Source: Desulfobacterales bacterium (GTDB taxonomy: Bacteria; Desulfobacterota; Desulfobacteria; Desulfobacterales; SpSt-501). From it: a stretch of DNA of 64,000 nt. The translations under genes were made by a program, and so were the position numbers. Position 1 is the first letter of the stretch; each line of letters opens with the position of its first letter. The stretch spans positions 1 to 64,000 of the forward strand of contig JAUQXK010000094.1 of NCBI GenBank assembly GCA_030834695.1. Reading direction: 5' to 3'. Of the stretch, positions 41,259 to 49,471 are shown piece by piece. The notes below the pieces were generated by a model that ran no database searches, was not told where the DNA came from, and was given only the letters and a program-made list of their open reading frames with translations.

Positions 41259-42611
41259 TTATCGGTTGAAAAAGGTCGAAACATCGGAAAGCCGATCCAA
41301 CGACAGGGCGCGTTCGCAAAGCGCGTCCGCCCATTCGGCGGCGATCAGCCCCCGGGTGAGCGACTTGAACTTCGCGACCACCTCGATTTCACTCAGAGGG
41401 TTTTCGGGATCGCCCTTCGGGTAGGTCACGGAGCCGGTCAGGCGCGCGCCGTTCGGCTTGACGATTTCGACGCGCGCCGGCCACTGGCGCGGGTACATGG
41501 CCGTCAACGCGGGGTCGGATCGAAGCTCGATCTTCTGCATCATTCGAACCATCCGGGGGTCGCGGATTCTTTCGGTTGAAAAATCCGCCAGATCGGCCTG
41601 TCCGAACATGAGCGCCGAGGCGATGCAGAACGGCAGGTTGAATTTGGCCAGATAGGGGTTCGTCGGTTCGACATCGGCCAGCAGGTCCAGCGCGCCCTGG
41701 TAGACGGCGACCGTAACTTTTTCGATGCCGTCCGGGTCGAGGGCGGCTCCCCCCGTGGCCTGCAGCGCTGCATCGATGGCGGAATGCGTGTGGCCGCAGG
41801 ATGCATGGTATTTGAGCGAATTGCGCTCGAAAAAAAACGTCTTTCCCAAATCGGCCAGACATCGGGCGGGGTCAAAATCGGCGGAGGTGGCCTTGAAGAA
41901 TCCTTTTTCGCCCTCCAGAATTTTGCGGGCGCCCGTAAATCCCTTCTGGGCCAACAGGGCGGAAAGCAGTCCGTTGAGGGCGGCCTTGCCCGGGTGCAGC
42001 TGTTTGCTCATGGCGTTGTTCGTCAAAAACTCCCACAAACCGCCGGCCTGGGTTCCCGCCGATCCGTAAGCGGAGATGGTCTGCTCCTCATTCAAACCGA
42101 GCAGCCGGCTGGCCCCGGCGGCCGCCCCGAACGTTCCGCAGGTGGCCGTGGTGTGCCAGTATCGGTAATGGCTGGGCCCGACGCCGACCGCCACGCGGAT
42201 GGCCGCCTCGTAGCCGACGGCGATCGCCAGCAACAGGTCGGCGCCGCTGGCCTTTTCGCGCTCGGCCAACGCCAGCACGGCCGGCATGATGGCGGTCGCC
42301 GGATGCAAAATAGACTCGCGGTGCAGATCGTCCATTTCCACCATGTGGGACGAGGCGCCGTTGGCCAGCGCCGCCAGCAGGCAGTTGCCGTGCGATTGAT
42401 TGGCGATGATCGTGGACTCCGGGCGGCCGCCCAGATCGCGGACGACCTCCAGGATGATTCGGACGGGTTCTCCGGATTGACCGGCGATCGCCGATCCGAG
42501 CCAGTCCAGAAAGTAGATCTTCAACTGGCGGATCTGCGTTTCGGAAAGATCGTTGAATGACAGTCGGGACAGGAAAACGCCGAGTTGGCTCGAAAGGGTC
42601 GGTTCGCTCAT
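41259..42611 (-). CDS. MmgE/PrpD family protein (2-methylcitrate dehydratase/aconitate decarboxylase superfamily)
   Basis: A 450-residue soluble enzyme. Family features: FLDWLGSAIAG, SHMVEMDDLHRESILHPATA (acid/base residues), AGGLWEFL, KQLHPGKAALNGLLSALLA and YHASCGHTHSAIDAAL. Members include 2-methylcitrate dehydratase, cis-aconitate decarboxylase (itaconate formation) and iminodisuccinate epimerase, so it could dehydrate, decarboxylate or epimerise a polycarboxylate. The start at 42611 has a perfect AAGGAGG upstream; the longer frame is unsupported. It is the first gene of the cluster, about 100 bases after a promoter/palindrome. Confidence 0.9.
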   Translation of the reverse strand: MSEPTLSSQLGVFLSRLSFNDLSETQIRQLKIYFLDWLGSAIAGQSGEPVRIILEVVRDLGGRPESTIIANQSHGNCLLAALANGASSHMVEMDDLHRESILHPATAIMPAVLALAEREKASGADLLLAIAVGYEAAIRVAVGVGPSHYRYWHTTATCGTFGAAAGASRLLGLNEEQTISAYGSAGTQAGGLWEFLTNNAMSKQLHPGKAALNGLLSALLAQKGFTGARKILEGEKGFFKATSADFDPARCLADLGKTFFFERNSLKYHASCGHTHSAIDAALQATGGAALDPDGIEKVTVAVYQGALDLLADVEPTNPYLAKFNLPFCIASALMFGQADLADFSTERIRDPRMVRMMQKIELRSDPALTAMYPRQWPARVEIVKPNGARLTGSVTYPKGDPENPLSEIEVVAKFKSLTRGLIAAEWADALCERALSLDRLSDVSTFFNR

Positions 42612-42711
42612 CACCAGGCCTCCTTGCGTCGATCGTGTGAGAGGGATTGGCGGATCAGGCCTTCGGGTTCGGGCGCCGCCCGGCGATGACCTCGGATCAC
42701 GGCGCCACGTG

Positions 42712-42723
42712 ATTGTCGACAAT
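42712..42723. promoter_or_regulatory. Perfect palindrome, probable operator (GntR/FCD type)
   Basis: ATTGTCGACAAT is a perfect 12-base palindrome overlapping the -10 and probable start point of the minus-strand promoter. Its TTGT-CG-ACAA form resembles operators of FCD-type GntR regulators. The cluster encodes one such regulator at 37277-37987, the natural candidate to bind here as a repressor. The site also sits upstream of the divergent MFS gene and may control both. Confidence 0.6.
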
Positions 42724-42747
42724 ATTTAATCGGCAATCACCTGTCAA
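42719..42747 (-). promoter_or_regulatory. Candidate sigma-70 promoter of the catabolic cluster
   Basis: Read on the minus strand, a perfect TTGACA (42747-42742) and TATTGT (42724-42719) are separated by exactly 17 bases. The -10 is overlapped by the perfect palindrome at 42712-42723. It lies about 110 bases upstream of the MmgE/PrpD start. Confidence 0.65.
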
Positions 42748-42842
42748 GCGAAAATTTCGGAGCGCATTCGGCCTTGACTATGCCGTCGCTTTCAGCGAAA
42801 TAGGCGCTGAACGTCGCGGTCGGACGGGGCTCTGCCGCGACG

Positions 42843-44144
42843 ATGAGCGGCATCCTGGAATGGCAGAAAATGGTAATCCGACCGGCAAACCATCACGGCG
42901 AACACCTGGCTTCCGGCGCCGGTGGGCCGCGTGAGACGAAACCGACACGGACCCCCCCGACGATATCCGGGGTGATCCTGCCGGTCGCGCTCACCCTGGC
43001 GGTGCAGGCGGCGGTTTCCATGAGTGCGGTCGCCATCCCGGTCCTGACGCCGGTGGCGGCCGGCGAACTGGGCGTTCCGGCGAGCTATGTGGGCATCTTC
43101 ATGGCCCTGTTGTACCTGGGGGCGACAGTTGCCGCCCCGGTCAGCGGGTATTTTATCGATCGCTTCGGGCCGATCGGCGTCAGCCAGGCTTGCCTGATCC
43201 TGACGGCCCTCGGTTTGGGAGCCGTTTCGATACCATCCGTGCCCATGGTGGTCGTCGGAACGCTGTTGATGGGAGTCGGTTACGGACCCGTGACGCCGGC
43301 CAGCTCGCATTTGTTGGTCCGGGCCACACCGGCCTCCATGTTGTCCGTTGTCTTTTCGATCAAACAAACCGGGGTCCCCCTGGGGGGCGCCCTGGCCGGT
43401 GCGGTGGTCCCGCAGCTGGTTGTTTTTTTCGGCTGGAAAATGTCTGCCGTGTGGGTGGGGGCCGCGAGCCTTCTGCTGTGCGCCGGCCTGCATCCCTTTC
43501 GAAAGCGGTTCGACCGCGAGCGCTCCGATCGTTCGCGGCTTTCCTGGCAAAATGTCATCCGGGCCATCCAGATGACGATGTCCCGGCCCGAGCTGCGTCA
43601 GATCGTCATCGCCTCCTTTTTCTTTTCCACCATGCAATTGTGCCTGATTTCCTTTATTGTGACCTACCTGATCGGGGATATCGGCATGACGCTGGTCGAG
43701 GCCGGGATGATTCTTTCCGCGGCTCAGGTCAGCGGGGTTGTCGGACGGGTGGTATGGGGTGCGTTGGCCGACCGGTTTGTGAAACCCCGGCTCATGCTCG
43801 GTCTTTTAGGTCTCGGTATGACGGCCGGTGCGCTGTCGACGGCCGGCTTCTCGCCCCAATGGCCGTATTCGGCCATCCTGGTTGTCAGCGCGGCGTTCGG
43901 GGCCGCGGCCATCGGCTGGAACGGCGTCTATCTCGCCGAGGTCGCGCGGGTGGCAACGGCCGAGCATGCCGGAATGGCCACCGGCGGGTCGCTCTTTTTC
44001 ACGTTTTGCGGAATTCTGCTCGGGCTGCCGGCGTTTTCGCTGATCATCGATACCACGGGCAGCTATGCCATCGGATTCGGCATCACGGCCATGGCCACCC
44101 TGATCTGCGGGGTGGTTTTGATGTTTTCGCGGGCCTCGCGCTGA
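42843..44144 (+). CDS. Major facilitator superfamily transporter
   Basis: A 433-residue membrane protein with about twelve hydrophobic helices. The loop 2-3 region APVSGYFIDRFGPIG is the MFS motif A equivalent, and GALADRFVKPRLM is its repeat in the second half. The N-terminal 35 or so residues before the first helix are polar and the exact start is uncertain (ATG at 42843 or 42870). It is divergent from the catabolic cluster, sharing the 231-base region with the promoter/operator, so it may move the cluster's substrate or a product. No substrate can be inferred. Confidence 0.88.
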   Translation: MSGILEWQKMVIRPANHHGEHLASGAGGPRETKPTRTPPTISGVILPVALTLAVQAAVSMSAVAIPVLTPVAAGELGVPASYVGIFMALLYLGATVAAPVSGYFIDRFGPIGVSQACLILTALGLGAVSIPSVPMVVVGTLLMGVGYGPVTPASSHLLVRATPASMLSVVFSIKQTGVPLGGALAGAVVPQLVVFFGWKMSAVWVGAASLLLCAGLHPFRKRFDRERSDRSRLSWQNVIRAIQMTMSRPELRQIVIASFFFSTMQLCLISFIVTYLIGDIGMTLVEAGMILSAAQVSGVVGRVVWGALADRFVKPRLMLGLLGLGMTAGALSTAGFSPQWPYSAILVVSAAFGAAAIGWNGVYLAEVARVATAEHAGMATGGSLFFTFCGILLGLPAFSLIIDTTGSYAIGFGITAMATLICGVVLMFSRASR

Positions 44145-44358
44145 ATCGAACCGCCGACGGCCATTTTTCGTCCCCGGCACCTTCTCACACCCTGGCAAGC
44201 GTGTTATGTTATAACCCAACCCAAAAAACAGGTGCACCTTCAGCCGAGGCCCGCCGATGAGTGACATGGCTGAATTGGACCTATTTTATTGCCGGAGCAA
44301 TCAAACCAGCCGCAACGGCAGCGCGGCGGTTCTGGTCGCTTCACCGGGAGGCTGCGGA

Positions 44359-44802
44359 ATGCTTTGGATCACTCGTTCCCATGTTCACGTCGACCGGGTC
44401 GCCTGCCCTTGGCTGATCACCCGATTCGTCGATTCGGATGCCCAGTTTCTGTTCGTGCCCAAAAGCGAAGTCATGGCCGTGGCCGAGAGGGAAGGCGCCA
44501 TCCCGTTCGACACGCCCGGGGCCGGATTGAATCATGACGGCGATTTGTGCACGTTCGATGTCATCATCCGCAATTACAACCTGACCGACCGGGCCCTGCT
44601 GCGGATGGCCCGGATCGTCAACGCCGCCGACACCGATCGGCTGGACAGCGATCCGCTGGCGGCCGGGCTGGAGGCCATCGCCGTGGGTTACAGCCTGCGC
44701 TACCCCGATGATCTGCAGAACCTCGAACGCCAATTCGAGGTCTACGATGCGTTGTATGCCTGGTGCCGGCTGGAAGTGGCCAAGGAAAAATTCCTGAACT
44801 GA
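44359..44802 (+). CDS. ChrB C-terminal domain protein (chromate-resistance-associated)
   Basis: The 147-residue protein matches the ChrB C-terminal domain: WITRSHVHVDRVACPWLITR, FLFVPKSEV, AIPFDTPGAGLNHDGDLCTF and ARIVNAADTDRLD. Conserved His/Cys/Asp residues may bind metal. Proteins of this type accompany chromate-efflux systems but also occur alone. The start at 44359 has GGGAGG upstream and matches the domain boundary; an open frame from 44257 would add 34 residues with no homology. The second MFS gene follows; no chrA is present. A GTTATAAC motif near 44207 may belong to its promoter. Confidence 0.8.
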   Translation: MLWITRSHVHVDRVACPWLITRFVDSDAQFLFVPKSEVMAVAEREGAIPFDTPGAGLNHDGDLCTFDVIIRNYNLTDRALLRMARIVNAADTDRLDSDPLAAGLEAIAVGYSLRYPDDLQNLERQFEVYDALYAWCRLEVAKEKFLN

Positions 44803-44853
44803 CCGGCCGTGAATCTCCGCCGGGACTGCCGACCACAAGCCGGCTCGAATTCA

Positions 44854-46119
44854 ATGGCTGCAGACCCACCAACGCCCCTGCCTCGCCGAATCCTGCATTT
44901 TCTCGGCCTGCGGCGCAGCACCATCGGCGTGCTGAGCATGGTGGTGCTCGTCGGCATGGGCGAGCGCATGTCCGAGCGGTTCCTGCCGGTGTATCTGATG
45001 GCCCTGGGCGGCGGAGCCGTCTCCATCGGCCTCCTGAACGGGCTGGACAACCTCCTGTCCGCGCTCTACTCCTTCCCCGGAGGCTATTTGTCCGATCGGA
45101 TCGGCACCAAGCGTGCCCTGCTGGTTTTCAATTTCATCGCCATGGCCGGGTTTCTCATCGTCATCGTTTTTCCGGCGTGGCAGGCGGTGATTGCGGGATC
45201 CGTGCTGTTCATTTCCTGGTCGTCGATTTCCCTGCCCGCCACCATGGGACTCATCTCGCGCGTGCTTCCGGCCAGCCAGCGCACCATGGGCGTGAGCATG
45301 CATTCATTGGTGAACCGGATTCCCATGGCATTGGGACCGGTATTAGGCGGCTTTTGCATCGCGGCCTGGGGTGAGCGGGACGGGGTGCGCTGGGCGTTCG
45401 GCTTTGCCCTCGCATTTGCGGTCCTGGCGATCGCGCTGCAGCAGAGGCTGCTCGATGAACCGGCGGAAGAGAGGCCCGCCGCTGCGCCGGCCGCCGCCGC
45501 CACCCCGCGGGCACTGTACCGCATGATGAGCCCGGCACTGAAAAATCTCCTGATCTCGGATATTCTCATCCGTTTCTGCGAGCAGATCACGCATGCCTTC
45601 GTGGTCGTCTGGTGCATGAAAGTGATTGCGCAGCCGGTCAGCGCGGTGCAGTTCGGCATGCTCACCACCATCGAAATGGCCACCGCCGTGCTCATCTACA
45701 TCCCGGTGGCCTGGCTGGCCGATCGCGGCGGCAAGAAGCCGTTCGTCTTCACCACGTTTGTCCTCTTCACCTGCTTTCCGCTGCTGCTGATGTTCTGCCA
45801 GAGCCTGGAGTGGCTGGTTCCGGCCTTCGTCGTGCGGGGTCTCAAGGAGTTCGGCGAGCCGACCCGCAAGGCCCTCATCGTCGATTTCGCGCCGGCGGCG
45901 CACAAGGCGGGGATGTTCGGGCTGTATTACCTGATCCGGGACATCGTCGTGTCGGTCGCGGCCTTCGGCGGCGCGTTTCTGTGGGAGGCCAGCCCGCAGG
46001 CGAACTTCATCGGGGCGTTTGTCTTCGGCGTGCTGGGAACGGTCTATTACGCGGTTTGGGGCTCCGACGAGCGCAGCCTGACAGCGAAAGCGGAATGCGC
46101 TGAACCTAAACCGGATTGA
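44854..46119 (+). CDS. Major facilitator superfamily transporter (second)
   Basis: A 421-residue membrane protein with about twelve helices. Motif A-like loops are GGYLSDRIGTKRALLVFN and AWLADRGGKKPFVFTTF. An alanine/proline-rich cytoplasmic loop (PAEERPAAAPAAAATPRALY) joins the two halves. The ATG at 44854 opens the protein (MAADPPTPLPRR); a GTG at 44809 in frame would add 15 residues. It follows the ChrB-C gene by about 50 bases, so the two may be co-transcribed. Substrate unknown; efflux is possible. Confidence 0.88.
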   Translation: MAADPPTPLPRRILHFLGLRRSTIGVLSMVVLVGMGERMSERFLPVYLMALGGGAVSIGLLNGLDNLLSALYSFPGGYLSDRIGTKRALLVFNFIAMAGFLIVIVFPAWQAVIAGSVLFISWSSISLPATMGLISRVLPASQRTMGVSMHSLVNRIPMALGPVLGGFCIAAWGERDGVRWAFGFALAFAVLAIALQQRLLDEPAEERPAAAPAAAATPRALYRMMSPALKNLLISDILIRFCEQITHAFVVVWCMKVIAQPVSAVQFGMLTTIEMATAVLIYIPVAWLADRGGKKPFVFTTFVLFTCFPLLLMFCQSLEWLVPAFVVRGLKEFGEPTRKALIVDFAPAAHKAGMFGLYYLIRDIVVSVAAFGGAFLWEASPQANFIGAFVFGVLGTVYYAVWGSDERSLTAKAECAEPKPD

Positions 46120-46153
46120 GCCGGCCGCCGCGTCCGGGTCCTCTTGCGGGAGT

Positions 46154-49100
46154 TCAGCTTCGGCCGGAGTCAGGTTCGTCGTCGAGCGCTTTTCTCAGCC
46201 CGTCGGCCAGCTCGGCGATGATCAGCGGCTTGTACAGGAATGCGCGGATCCCGGCCGTGCGAGCGATGGACTCGTCGGCCTGGTCGCTGAACCCGGTGCA
46301 TAGAACGATGGACAGACGGGGCCGAAGCGCCAGCGTCTCGCGCGCCAGCTGGAGGCCGGTCATCTGGGGCATCGTCATGTCGGTGACGATTGCGGCGAAG
46401 CGGTCCGGGTCGGCGCGGAAGAGCTCCAGTGCCTCTACCGGGCTCGTCCGGACCTCGACCGCGTAACCCAAAAACACCAGCATCCGCTTGGCCAGGTCGC
46501 CCAGCGCCGGCTCGTCATCGACGAACAATACCCGCTCGGTGCCTCTCGGCAGGGGGCGGAACTCCCGGGGAACGCCCTTTTCCGTCCCGTCGGTCCTTGG
46601 AAGGTAGACGTGAAAGGTCGTTCCCTTGCCCGGTTCGCTACGGACGTTGATCGCACCCCCATGCGATCTGACGATCCCGTGCACGACGGAGAGGCCCAGC
46701 CCGGTGCCCTTGCCGGGGCCCTTGGTCGTGAAGTAGGGGTCGAATACCCGCTCCCGGACCTGGTCCTCCATCCCGTGGCCCGTGTCCGACACGCTCAGCC
46801 TCACATAGCTGCCCGGATCGAGCCTTCCGGTCAAAGAACCGTCGGCTCCGGCGAGCACGGCGTTCTCGAGCTCGATCTTGAGAACCCCTCCGCCGTTTTC
46901 CATGGCATGCGCCGCGTTGGTGCAGAGGTTCATCAGGATCTGCTGCATTTGGGTGGGGTCGGCCAGGACGGTGCCCGCCTCCGGATGGGTGTAGTGGTTC
47001 AGCTGAATCGTGGCCGGCAGCGAAGCGCGCAGGAACTCGATGGTTTCCTTGATCACCGGTTTCAGGCTGATCAACAGCTTCTGCTGTTCGCCCTGGCGGC
47101 TGAAGGTGAGGATTTGGCCGACCAGCTTCTTCGCGCGGCCGGCGGCCGTCAGGATCGGGGCGACGTTTTCCCCCAGGGAGGCGGACGTCTCCTCGCCTAA
47201 ACTCATCATCTCGGCGTTGCCGATGATGACGCTGAGGATGTTGTTGAAGTCGTGGGCGATGCCGCCGGCCAGCGTGCCGATGGCCTCCATCTTCTGCGCC
47301 TGCCTGAGCTGAGTCTCGAGTTTGGCTTTTTCCAGGTCGGCCTGCTTGCGCGCGGTGATGTCGCGGAAGACGCCGAAAACCTGAGTTCCCTCCGGGTGTT
47401 GGAACGGCACTCCGGTCGACTCGATATCCACCACCGCCCCGTCCAGAGCGATGATGCGGTGCTCGCGGGGCGGGGCGACCCAGCTATTTTCCATGTTCCT
47501 TCTAACCCGTTCGGCCGAGACGGCCCGGTCGTCCGGATGAACCAGGTCCAGATACCGCTTTCCGACCAGCTCTTCCATGGCCGTCGCCCGGAAAAGCCTC
47601 AACGCGGCGGGATTGGCGAAGGAGATGAAGTCCCCGCGGTGGACCAGGATCGCATCGGTCAGGCTTTCGACCAGCCGGCGGTTTCTCTCTTCGCTGGTGC
47701 GGAGCTCCTCCTCGGCCCGCTTGCGCTCGGTGATGTCCCGCCAGATGCACTGGTAGACCTGATTGCCCCGTACGTCCACCACTCGGGCGGATACGTGAAC
47801 ATTCCGAATTTTGCCCGAACGTGTGCGTTGGAGGGTCTCGAAATCGGCCTCGCCGTCGCGGATCACGGCCGCGATGCGGGTCCTCGTTTCCTCGGCCGTT
47901 TCCTGGATCTCCACATCGAATATGGTGAGCTCGGCGAATTCTTCGCGGCTGTACCCCAGCTGGCGGTGGGCCGCCGAGTTGAATTCCCGAAACCGGGCGG
48001 TCTGCGGGTCGATGATCACGATGCCGTCGGGCGACTGCTCGAAGAGCATGCGGCGGTAGGTGGCCTCTTCGGCATAGGCCAGTTCGGCCTGTTTTCGTTC
48101 GGTGATGTCGATGACGATCCCCAAATAGCGCGCGATCCGTCCTTGGCCGTTGCGCAGCGGCTGGCCGCGCGACATGAGCCAGCGCTCGGTGCCGTCGGCA
48201 TGCTTCACCCGCCACTCGGCCTGCAGCGTGGCGCCCTGGCGGGCCGCGTCCCTCACGGCCCGCTCGGCCCGGTTGCGGTCCTCGGGGAGAATCGTCGCGA
48301 GCCAGGCGGCGTAGGAGGGCTCGCAGCTGTGCGGCGCCAGTCCGTAAAGGCTCCAGAGCTCTTCGGACCAGACGTTCCGGTCGGTTTCCAGATCCCATTC
48401 CCAGGTGCCGGAATTTGCTGCCTCGTGCGCCAGCCTCAGGCGTTCGATGGTCAGCGTCAGCTCCTCTTGGGCCCGCTTGCGTTCCTCGACTTCCGGAATC
48501 AGCCGGGCCGCTTCGCGCCGGGACGCCCAGGCCGAGCCGAGCACCAGGAGCAGCAGCGCGGTGAGCACGGCGGCGAACGCCCCCCCGAGGTAAACCGCCC
48601 AGCGGGTGCGCGCAAAGGGCTGCTCGACCGCTGCCGCCGGCGCAACGACCGCCACCCGCCACCCGTAGCCGCCGACCGGCGCCCAGGCCAGATAGTCGCC
48701 CCGGTCGGCGAGAAAGCCCTGGGCGCCGGCCGGAATCTCCCTGGGCCAGGGCTTGTCTTCCGCCGGCGAACCGGCGGTGGCCGCGATCGGTTTCCCGTCG
48801 CTGTCGATCACGGCTGCCGTCCACGGCTGGCTTTTAGCGCGCGCGCCGAGCTGGGCGCCGAAGAACTGCGGGTCGATCGGCACGGCAATGGTGTAAGCCG
48901 TGCGGCCATCGCGCACGACCGGCACCCGGATCCCCACAAATCCGTGCACGAGATCGCCCACAAACGGCTGTTGGGTGGCCCACACCTGCGCCAGGGATTC
49001 CGGGTCGCGCAAGGCGGGCAGCGGCTCGCCGGCGGGAAACCGCAAGTTGAGGAGCTGCCGGTCCGCATCGGTCACGATCACTGTGCGCCACTCCGGGTGC

Positions 49101-49468
49101 AGTTGCCACAGCCGCTGGGCCTCCTGCCGAGCGGCTTCCAAATCCTCGCGGTCGAAGGCAAACCAGGCGGCCATGCCCTTCATCGCCGCGAGCTGCTCCC
49201 CGATGGCACGATCCACCAAATTGGCGGCGCCGCCGGCCGCCACCCGAAGCATTTGCTCGACGGCATGCGCCTGCTGATGCCGGAAAACCGCAAGCATCAA
49301 CATGCCGTACACAAACAAAGGCAGCAATCCGATCGCCACCCAGAACAGGCCTCTCTCGCTGCTGCCCGCAATCGATTTCAGGTCCGGCAACCCACTCAAG
49401 GCGCTCTCCGGCTTTTCTTCAAGACCTGGCTGCATATGACTCAAATATAGGCTTTTCAAATGCTCCAC
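46154..49468 (-). CDS. Hybrid sensor histidine kinase (Cache, 3 PAS, HisKA, HATPase, REC)
   Basis: A 1104-residue membrane kinase. Helices near residues 40-62 and 290-312 flank an extracytoplasmic Cache-type sensor. Three PAS domains follow (about 345-455, 462-585, 595-715), each ending in a D-I-T-x-R-K-x-A type motif. The H-box is GTLAGGIAHDFNNILSVIIG (phospho-His near 739), followed by an HATPase (GTGLGLSVVHGIVRSHGG) and a C-terminal receiver (RVLFVDDEPALGD, TDMTMPQMTG, LYKPL). It is last in a tight four-gene operon, 3 bases after the REC-HD regulator. The ligand is unknown. Confidence 0.94.
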   Translation of the reverse strand: MEHLKSLYLSHMQPGLEEKPESALSGLPDLKSIAGSSERGLFWVAIGLLPLFVYGMLMLAVFRHQQAHAVEQMLRVAAGGAANLVDRAIGEQLAAMKGMAAWFAFDREDLEAARQEAQRLWQLHPEWRTVIVTDADRQLLNLRFPAGEPLPALRDPESLAQVWATQQPFVGDLVHGFVGIRVPVVRDGRTAYTIAVPIDPQFFGAQLGARAKSQPWTAAVIDSDGKPIAATAGSPAEDKPWPREIPAGAQGFLADRGDYLAWAPVGGYGWRVAVVAPAAAVEQPFARTRWAVYLGGAFAAVLTALLLLVLGSAWASRREAARLIPEVEERKRAQEELTLTIERLRLAHEAANSGTWEWDLETDRNVWSEELWSLYGLAPHSCEPSYAAWLATILPEDRNRAERAVRDAARQGATLQAEWRVKHADGTERWLMSRGQPLRNGQGRIARYLGIVIDITERKQAELAYAEEATYRRMLFEQSPDGIVIIDPQTARFREFNSAAHRQLGYSREEFAELTIFDVEIQETAEETRTRIAAVIRDGEADFETLQRTRSGKIRNVHVSARVVDVRGNQVYQCIWRDITERKRAEEELRTSEERNRRLVESLTDAILVHRGDFISFANPAALRLFRATAMEELVGKRYLDLVHPDDRAVSAERVRRNMENSWVAPPREHRIIALDGAVVDIESTGVPFQHPEGTQVFGVFRDITARKQADLEKAKLETQLRQAQKMEAIGTLAGGIAHDFNNILSVIIGNAEMMSLGEETSASLGENVAPILTAAGRAKKLVGQILTFSRQGEQQKLLISLKPVIKETIEFLRASLPATIQLNHYTHPEAGTVLADPTQMQQILMNLCTNAAHAMENGGGVLKIELENAVLAGADGSLTGRLDPGSYVRLSVSDTGHGMEDQVRERVFDPYFTTKGPGKGTGLGLSVVHGIVRSHGGAINVRSEPGKGTTFHVYLPRTDGTEKGVPREFRPLPRGTERVLFVDDEPALGDLAKRMLVFLGYAVEVRTSPVEALELFRADPDRFAAIVTDMTMPQMTGLQLARETLALRPRLSIVLCTGFSDQADESIARTAGIRAFLYKPLIIAELADGLRKALDDEPDSGRS

Positions 49469-49471
49469 CCG

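Noticed and set aside
47252-49450. 732-codon + strand frame over the hybrid kinase
   Set aside because: Antisense to conserved PAS, HisKA and sensor sequence; its composition is that of a shadow frame.
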